From Blasia pusilla (lineage: Eukaryota > Marchantiophyta > Marchantiopsida > Blasiales): a stretch of DNA of 64,000 nt. Below are positions 58,029 through 64,000 of this stretch, one piece after another. The stretch is taken from contig CM114271.1 in the NCBI GenBank assembly GCA_050084515.1, forward strand, positions 58,714,001 to 58,778,000, written 5' to 3'. The notes under the pieces were generated by a model. That model made no database searches and was not told the origin of the DNA. It was given only the letters and a program-made list of their open reading frames with translations. The first letter of the stretch is position 1. Each line of letters starts with the position of its first letter. The translations under genes were made by a program, and so were the position numbers.

Positions 58029-58650
58029 TCTCTCCAAATCTCTAACTGCGGACAATAAATCTCTCTCTGAGCTCTGTGTTCAACACATTCAGCAGCGTAG
58101 ATGATTTTTAAAGAGCTAATTGGTCCTCCGCGGCAACACACCGTCTTCACTTCTTCATCGCAATCTCTAGCACCGTCCAACAGGAACGCGGAGTCGCAGG
58201 AGACGCTTCCTCATGTCTTCTTCTCCGAGAGTCTCTCAGTCCTTTCGGATTCCGTGGACAATAAAATAAATCGTTTCATTCATTCATTCTCTTTGAACCT
58301 ACGCTGCAATTGGTGAGGTAGCGCACTGGAGCCGTAGAGCAAACTCGGCTCGCAGCCCGAAGCTTCTGGATTGGTAAATGCAAACTTCAATCCGGAATCC
58401 AAATCCGGGAAAGCAGATTATTGTTGTGTAGAGTTTCGTGGCTGATCCCTGGAATCTCCCCTCCAATATCACATATATATATATATACGTACGTACGTAT
58501 GGTAAGCACACTCGCTACTCTCTTCCCCTCCCGCAACAATCTGTGCCATTCAAGTCTCAACTTTCTAGCGCCGACCTAAACCACATATGCGCTGGCTGCA
58601 TACATACATGCAAAATACTAGACGGTAGCCCACGGGATGAAATGACTAAT
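57867..58650 (-). promoter_or_regulatory. Leader and upstream region of the AVT1 gene
   Basis: Gene-like composition without a recognised coding sequence. It holds the (GA)n tract on the gene's strand at 58,024-57,991, about 125 bases before the start codon, and a TATATATATACGTACGTACG stretch near 58,473-58,498. Which of the AT tracts, if any, acts as a TATA element is unknown. Confidence 0.4.
57991..58024. repeat. (TC)n microsatellite in the AVT1 leader
   Basis: 34 bases of TC, read as GA on the gene's strand. GA tracts are common in plant 5' UTRs and can bind BPC-type factors; any role here is inference. Confidence 0.95.
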
Positions 58651-58842
58651 CATGTTGTATAAGTTTTTTTTTTTTTCTTGTATGTGGAGAGGGAAATATT
58701 TTCTTGTCCCCATTTCCTGCAGGTTTTTCATCAACCAATTTTAAATGAAATGATTCTAAGCGGTTCCCATCTTCCCGATCATTTTTTCCAATAGGTCGGG
58801 GAATCCCATCGAAAAGAGGTAGGGAAATTCAATTTTCTACTT

Positions 58843-59051
58843 GAGAAAAACCGGCGAACTTTGCCGTTGAGTTTTATGTGCCATGAGGTAAAACCGGTGA
58901 ATATACGGTGAGTTTTATGTGTCATGAGGAAAATCGGGCAAATTATGTCGTGAGTTTTACATGCCGTGAGGAAAAACCGGCGAGTTACCCGTTAAATTAG
59001 TCCTGCCATGAGGAAAACCCGGCAAAGTATACCATGAGTTTTAATTTCTGT
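58843..59051. repeat. Minisatellite, five units of about 42 bp
   Basis: Units start at 58,843, 58,885, 58,926, 58,968 and 59,010. Each begins gag(g)aaaa-ccggcgaa-like, continues with a variable AT-rich middle and ends gtgagttttatgtgccat-like. Units differ by 10-30 percent, so the array is not recent. A truncated LINE copy lies 44 bases to its right. Confidence 0.9.
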
Positions 59052-59094
59052 TTCTCGCAACCTGCAATTTTGCGGTCCATGGCACGTGGGAACC

Positions 59095-59245
59095 GGGCGT
59101 TGCTAATATTGTCTCTGCTGTTGGTGAATTTAGCCGATAGGGGTGTACCATTTCTATATTTCGAGGCCGATTGTGGCCTTCACGTACTCTTTGACTCTTT
59201 GAATCTCCCTTTTTTGTATTCTGAATGGATTTCCCATCTCTCTTT
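59095..59245 (+). mobile_element. 5'-truncated LINE copy (3' end only)
   Basis: Matches the 3' part of the LINE at 34,060-34,205. Shared blocks are atattgtctctgctgttggt, then gtggccttca, ctctttgactctttga and ttttgtatt. 5' truncation is typical of target-primed reverse transcription. Confidence 0.85.
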
Positions 59246-60396
59246 TTATTGAGACCTATTTCTCTCTCATTTTGCACCAAAATGATTACATCACATGCAA
59301 CAAAATAGGAAGAACAAATGTTTGGAGTGACCTCCAATGAATCGAGTGTTTTTAAAATTGCATTCAATTTGAATCATCATCTATAATTTCATGGGCACTC
59401 CTATACAACATAAAAAAATGCTAAGTACATGTAACTAATACATAACCATTAAAATGCATAATTTTTTGGAGAAACCAAAGAAGGAGAACTAAGTAAAGAG
59501 GTCTCATAGGGGCTATCAATCACCGGTCGATATACGTGGCGGGTGGATGAGGAGTTCTATAAAGACTCCATGTCTTTATTGAACTCCTCATTGAAGTTAG
59601 CGGGAAAGTCATTCCTCTTACGAGTAGATCGATCCATGTCATAGTAACCCAACTCGCGATTTTTTTCTTTCCTCTCCCAGTCATATACCTTTTTGAATTC
59701 CTTGAGATAGCTGACCATTTTTTTTACATTGGTTTCCATCTTGAATGTGGTTATTAACCCCATTAGTCAAGCAAAAACTAGCCACTTTAGACCACTTTAA
59801 ATTTCTGGAAGATATTCGTGATAGCTTACTCCCATGCAATTCCATGGTTTCCATCTCATATTTCTTGGCCGCGATCAAAATTTTGATGTGAGTTGAAGAC
59901 CACGGTGGGAACTTGTCTTTGGAAAGTACAATTATATCTCGAGGAACATATCCTTCACTCATGGATATTTGGGAATCTAGTATAATTATTGGAGGTTCAC
60001 GCATAGCCATTAGCACTAGCTTCCACCAAGCCAGGTAGTAATATAGGAAGGCACACACAATACCGAAATAATTTGTCTCCAACTCCGTTCGTTAGCCAAG
60101 TCTAACCTTCTAGAGAAAAATTTGACATGTTTATGAGTAACAACGAGAGTAACGGAAAAACCACACGAGAAAAAGAGAAAAAGTTATGTTGGAATTGCGA
60201 CTCCAATCATTGCTCTTGAGGTTTATGAGTTCATGGCCGTATTGAAATCCGTACTCATTCACAGATCCACGAGGTGTGCACAGTCCATACGTGAAGCAGC
60301 AACTGAAGCAAGGCGGCAAGCAAACTCCCCAACACCTACAAGGGTAGTACAATTCCTGGTCCAACACACCGGTGTTTAGCAGGAGGCTCTTGTTAT
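59246..60396 (-). pseudogene. AT-rich region with a frameshifted coding-like segment
   Basis: Minus frames 60,082-59,681 (133 codons; EGYVPRDIIVLSKDKFPPWS, KYEMETMELHGSKLSRISS) and 59,763-59,557 (NVKKMVSYLKEFKKVYDWER) overlap and appear to be one Lys/Glu-rich protein broken by a frameshift near 59,740-59,770. I do not recognise it. It may come from a retroelement gag or an unrelated decayed gene. Confidence 0.35.
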
Positions 60397-60920
60397 GTAG
60401 GAAGCACTCGTGAACTCTCGGATCAGAGCTCACCTGCAAGGAGTGGATCAGACAATTTGGATGGGTTCAACTACTTCGGGTTTTGGGTTTCTTTGAACTT
60501 GAGGTTCCAAGCAGAGTGCGGTCTCCTATCGGATGATCTTCATGTGTGTTGAGAGACTGAGGACTAGTCCCAAACCAGAGTACCACAACTCAAGGGTAAG
60601 TTACGCTGCTTTGGAACTTGGAAGCCTCTTCTAAGTTGTTGATGGTAGCTAGATTGATGGTCCCCACAAGGTGCTCAATGTTGCGGCAAGTTCAATCTGG
60701 AACATAGTTAGACATCATGGCCCTATCCTTGACAGAGTTTGACACTTGATCTTTCAAACCCTAAGCGACTGACCCGTAATCCGCCAGCAAGTCCGAAAAA
60801 GATAATCTGCGGGTGCTCCCTTGTAAAGTAGGAAGCACTCGTAAAGTTTCACATCAGAGCTCACCTGCAAGCAGTGGATCAGGCAGTTTGGATGGGTTCA
60901 ATTACTTTGGGTGTTGGGTA
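60397..60920. repeat. Direct repeat pair, about 93 bp, 431 bp apart
   Basis: 60,397-60,490 (gtaggaagcactcgtgaact ... gatgggttcaactacttcgg) recurs at 60,828-60,920 (gtaggaagcactcgtaaagt ... gatgggttcaattactttgg). The copies differ by roughly one base in ten. They could be a tandem duplication or paired internal repeats of a retroelement. Confidence 0.88.
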
Positions 60921-61739
60921 TTGACGCAAGTAGTCGATGACGAAGGTCTCATGTTGGCACTTACGCTTGCACAACTATTTTCCCGTCTCGGTTAATTCAA
61001 GTAGATGAGGTTGCGTGATGACTTGGCCGATTGAAATCTAGAACTTCCAATTTCCTTTCTGACTCGCTCGTGAAACACGGGCGGCAAGTAATTGGTCTTG
61101 ATTCGACACATGTGGAATGGAAGGAGATTGTGAGTGAAGGGAGGAAACTAGGAGCATCCTTGAAGATCATATAACACGTCTATTATGCATGATGGATGTT
61201 TCCTCTATAGGAAGAAGCGTTGGCAAGCTCCATGGCTGTAAGAGATGCAGCTCTATAGAAACCTTGGCACTTGTGCAACACCAGCATGTGGGATGAAACA
61301 TTTGTGCAAGCTAGCAGTGCTTCGAGAACTCTTATGCAATTAAATCTTCCACCAAATACTGACAAGGACTGTCGTGCAGCCCAACATCTCTTTCTCCTAC
61401 GCAAAATTTGGCAGCGCTTTCACGCTGATTTCTCCCAACAAAAACTTTAAACACAAAAACCAGAAAGGTACATGGTGCTCTTGAGAGCACCGGCATGGGG
61501 CAACCCGCCCCCATACTCAATCCTTATAAAAAATTGGGCAGCGCTTCCGCGCCACTCTTCCACACGAAAAAATGGCAATTGCAAAGCAAAACCAAATCCG
61601 ACCTTGCTCGGATGAGCACTCCCGTGAGCTACTAAACGGGGAACATGATCCCCAACTTGCAATAACAATGAGTGACCAACGAGCTCCCCCATTGAAACTC
61701 TCTCACTCACTCATTCTCTCTTTGTAAATCAAGTAAATC
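60921..61739. other. Retroelement-like region, no gene recognised
   Basis: Moderately GC-rich sequence with two related phrases (ttggcagcgctttcacgc at about 61,409 and ttgggcagcgcttccgcgcc at about 61,534) and an 8-bp-stem hairpin at 61,474-61,491. Probably interior of the element carrying the repeat to its right. Confidence 0.4.
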
Positions 61740-62240
61740 TCTCTCAACATCTCATCCCAATCTCTCCATGGTGTGCACTCTCTCTAATGTCAAACCAAAC
61801 CCACTCTCCTAATGAGAAGCTTGGGTTACACACACAAGGCAAACAAGACCATAGCTCCGCCGCCTTATGCCAAAATGTTCAACAAAGAGAGAATGAGTTC
61901 TCAAGCTCTCTCTCTTGGAGGTATATTCCCTTCCCTCTCCCAAGCTCTCTCCTCGGTAACCTATGCTCACATGTCACCTCCTTGGCTCTTGACCTGCTGA
62001 AGCGGGTCAAGAGCCACTCCCCAAAGTGCAAAGTCAACTATACTCAAAATAGAAACTTACTCGAAATAGTAAGTTTCTCTATGTGACTCCAAATGAGCCG
62101 AAACGAAGGGGAAACCTATTATCTCAGGTTACCCATGGCCTCAACAAGTCATCCTCGACCTCCTGAGGTTGTCCTCCAGTATTTCTGAAGGCGCTTTACT
62201 AGATCTCACCGATATATCCTAAAAGACGTGATAACCATCT
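61740..62240 (+). repeat. Dispersed repeat family, better-preserved copy
   Basis: Partner of the inverted copy at 37,065-37,580. It keeps more C and G and is therefore closer to the ancestral sequence. Within it, ctcttgacctgctgaagcgg and gtcaagagcc form an inverted repeat near 61,985-62,013. No coding function assigned. Confidence 0.8.
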
Positions 62241-64000
62241 GATAAATTTTTTCTGTTCCATACTGCAATGACTTCCTAAATGGCTTAGGAATTTTATCTA
62301 ATCCCGTTTTGTAAAAGTGTCAATGTGCTACATCTACCACCATCTTTTTCCACCATAACTCAACACTTTTATGATGAAACTCATAATATTCGCATTGGGA
62401 ATTATAAATTTTCTTATTTTCAATATCTAAACTTCCACATATTTATGTATTGTTTCTTCACATCAGATTTTTCCACTCCATTTTATGGTACATTCTCCTT
62501 TCTAATATTTGTGAATGTTTCTGAATTAGGCGACTTCAAATACTTGGATGTTTTTACTGACATATGTTTCATATTTCATTCCGTTTTTATATCTTCTCAT
62601 CAAGTATCAACTTGCCTTAACATTCAGTGATAATCATGTTTGATCTTAATGTATATTCCTTCAACATTTGTGTCTCTTCATCTTCTTGAATCTAACTCTG
62701 TCATGTACATGTCTATGCTCATTTATTTTGATCTCTTGTAGCATTCTATCGAATATTATTAGTCCTTGTTGAATATATAGAGTATATATCAGATGTTAGT
62801 TTTTTCTCCATTCTAGCTTCGGCAACTGTTGTGTTAGTGTTGAATGTTAATCTCACGTCAGCGTTACTTGCAACTTGAGCACAATGCTGGTGTTGATCTT
62901 GAATGATGCAAGGCAACAATTAAACAAGGCAATGGATCATTTAAAAGATTTTCTCAAAGGTGTAAACAATGACGTTCACAATGATCCTAAGCTTGTTGTG
63001 CAAGCTTGCATAATAGGATCTCTCTTGCATCCTTAGTGGTTTCGTGGCCCTTGGGGATTTCAATTTTGTGCCTTCTCTTATATGAGAATTATACACCAGA
63101 TTTGATGTTGTTTTTGTAGGCATTCTTAGACTTCATAAGAGACTATTCATGTTTGGATTTGAGGACAAAACTTATGGATGACTTCAACTTTGTTTATGTG
63201 CCTTTGCTTCAAGGTTATGCTTTTTATGCATGTACAATTTTTCATCAGACTTCCAGTTTTCTGCCTTTTGCTGTATCAAATTTATGCACCACATTCTAAT
63301 GGTCTTTTTGTGGGCATTCTCATCCTTCATGGAAGACTACTCATGCCTGGATTTAACACAGAACAAATGGATGACTTCAACTTTCTCTACATGACTTGCT
63401 TGAGATTCTACTTTATGAGTATGTATGTTTTATTGAATCATCCAATCTCCCAGTTTTCCACAACACTCTCATTGTCCTCTATACACTTGTTGCATTTCAA
63501 GGCAACCATGCATTCCGATTATATGCTAGCCAACTACTTAATATCCTTTGATGAGACAATGTATCATGATTTTCCTTTCATCAAGGTGTTCATATGTATA
63601 ATATCGTATAATATGCTTCCATCACCAGAAGCTCTTGACATAGTTCATTTTATTTACATAAGTTCAATGCAGATTTAATGCCATGTGGAGTTCTGATTTT
63701 TCCCTTTGGCAAATTGAGAATAATATGGTTCTCTACCCAAACTTGAGTTTAGCCATATCCTACAACAAATTCATCTGTTACAACCTTCTATTCATGTAAA
63801 CTTGATTAGCCTTTACAACAAACCCCCATTTTCAACCAACACGAAAGCAACAACTCTCTGCAAGTATGAGGAATCAATCTCGCTATTCATTTAAAGTTCA
63901 AACTCTCCCCTCACTTTTAAACCGGTTATCACAAGATTGCACCTCGGCACTCACTTATATTTCACACTTCTCCTCTTGTATTATTACGTTTTGGCACCTC
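62241..64000. other. AT-rich right end with a degenerate tandem duplication
   Basis: No gene recognised. 63,040-63,230 and 63,250-63,440 are diverged copies (tggatgacttcaactttgtt against tggatgacttcaactttctc; ggcattcttagacttcat against ggcattctcatccttcat). The long plus frame at 63,178-63,678 lies over this duplication and is hydrophobic because the DNA is T-rich. Confidence 0.5.

Noticed and set aside
61474-61491. Hairpin GGTGCTCT-TG-AGAGCACC
   Set aside because: The 8-bp stem is short and lies in repeat DNA. No functional context was seen.
63178-63678. 166-codon open plus frame
   Set aside because: Very hydrophobic because the DNA is T-rich, lies over a degenerate tandem duplication whose other copy is full of stops, and has no motif.
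1-64000. CRISPR arrays, rRNA genes, bacterial operons or organellar genes
   Set aside because: No regularly spaced short repeats, rRNA blocks, Shine-Dalgarno-led gene strings or plastid/mitochondrial genes were seen. The spliced AVT1 gene and the transposon types mark nuclear plant DNA.

Overview
The window reads as nuclear DNA of a land plant. Two plant-type genes lie near its ends and most of the rest is AT-rich debris of transposable elements (Copia and other LTR elements, hAT-type MITEs, short Helitron-like elements, a LINE with a restriction-enzyme-like endonuclease, tRNA-derived SINE-like pieces). The species cannot be named from the sequence. The LINE type is not one that dominates flowering-plant genomes, so a non-flowering land plant is possible, but that is a weak inference.

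Layout. 1-2.3 kb: 5' part of an intronless serine O-acetyltransferase gene on the minus strand, running off the left edge, with its GC-rich upstream region. 2.3-14.5 kb: AT-rich repeats, a decayed Copia element (3.56-7.1 kb, minus), three MITE copies and one LTR with its polypurine tract. 14.6-16.9 kb: a GC-richer island without a recognised gene. 16.9-30.3 kb: AT-rich repeats, two tRNA-derived elements, long (TC)n and (TA)n tracts, tandem duplications and a cluster of short Helitron-like elements, one nested in another. 30.3-34.3 kb: the LINE (plus strand), with a C2H2 finger, a reverse transcriptase and a C-terminal CCHC plus PD-(D/E)XK-like region, broken by stops and frameshifts. 34.3-37.6 kb: a GC-rich piece, a MITE and an old repeat. 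38.0-44.4 kb: low-repeat, gene-like sequence with spliceable exon candidates and a perfect 24-bp hairpin, but no protein I can name. 44.4-52.2 kb: more repeats. 53.06-57.87 kb: a complete 11-exon gene for a vacuolar amino-acid transporter of the AVT1 type (minus strand). 58.8-64 kb: a 42-bp minisatellite, a 5'-truncated copy of the same LINE, and further repeats.

The two recognised genes are functionally separate. One makes O-acetylserine for cysteine synthesis; the other probably moves amino acids across the tonoplast. They share GC-rich surroundings and are separated by about 52 kb of mostly transposon-derived DNA. The repeats give a partial insertion history: Copia before MITE, MITE before local tandem duplication, and an older Helitron-like copy before a younger one.
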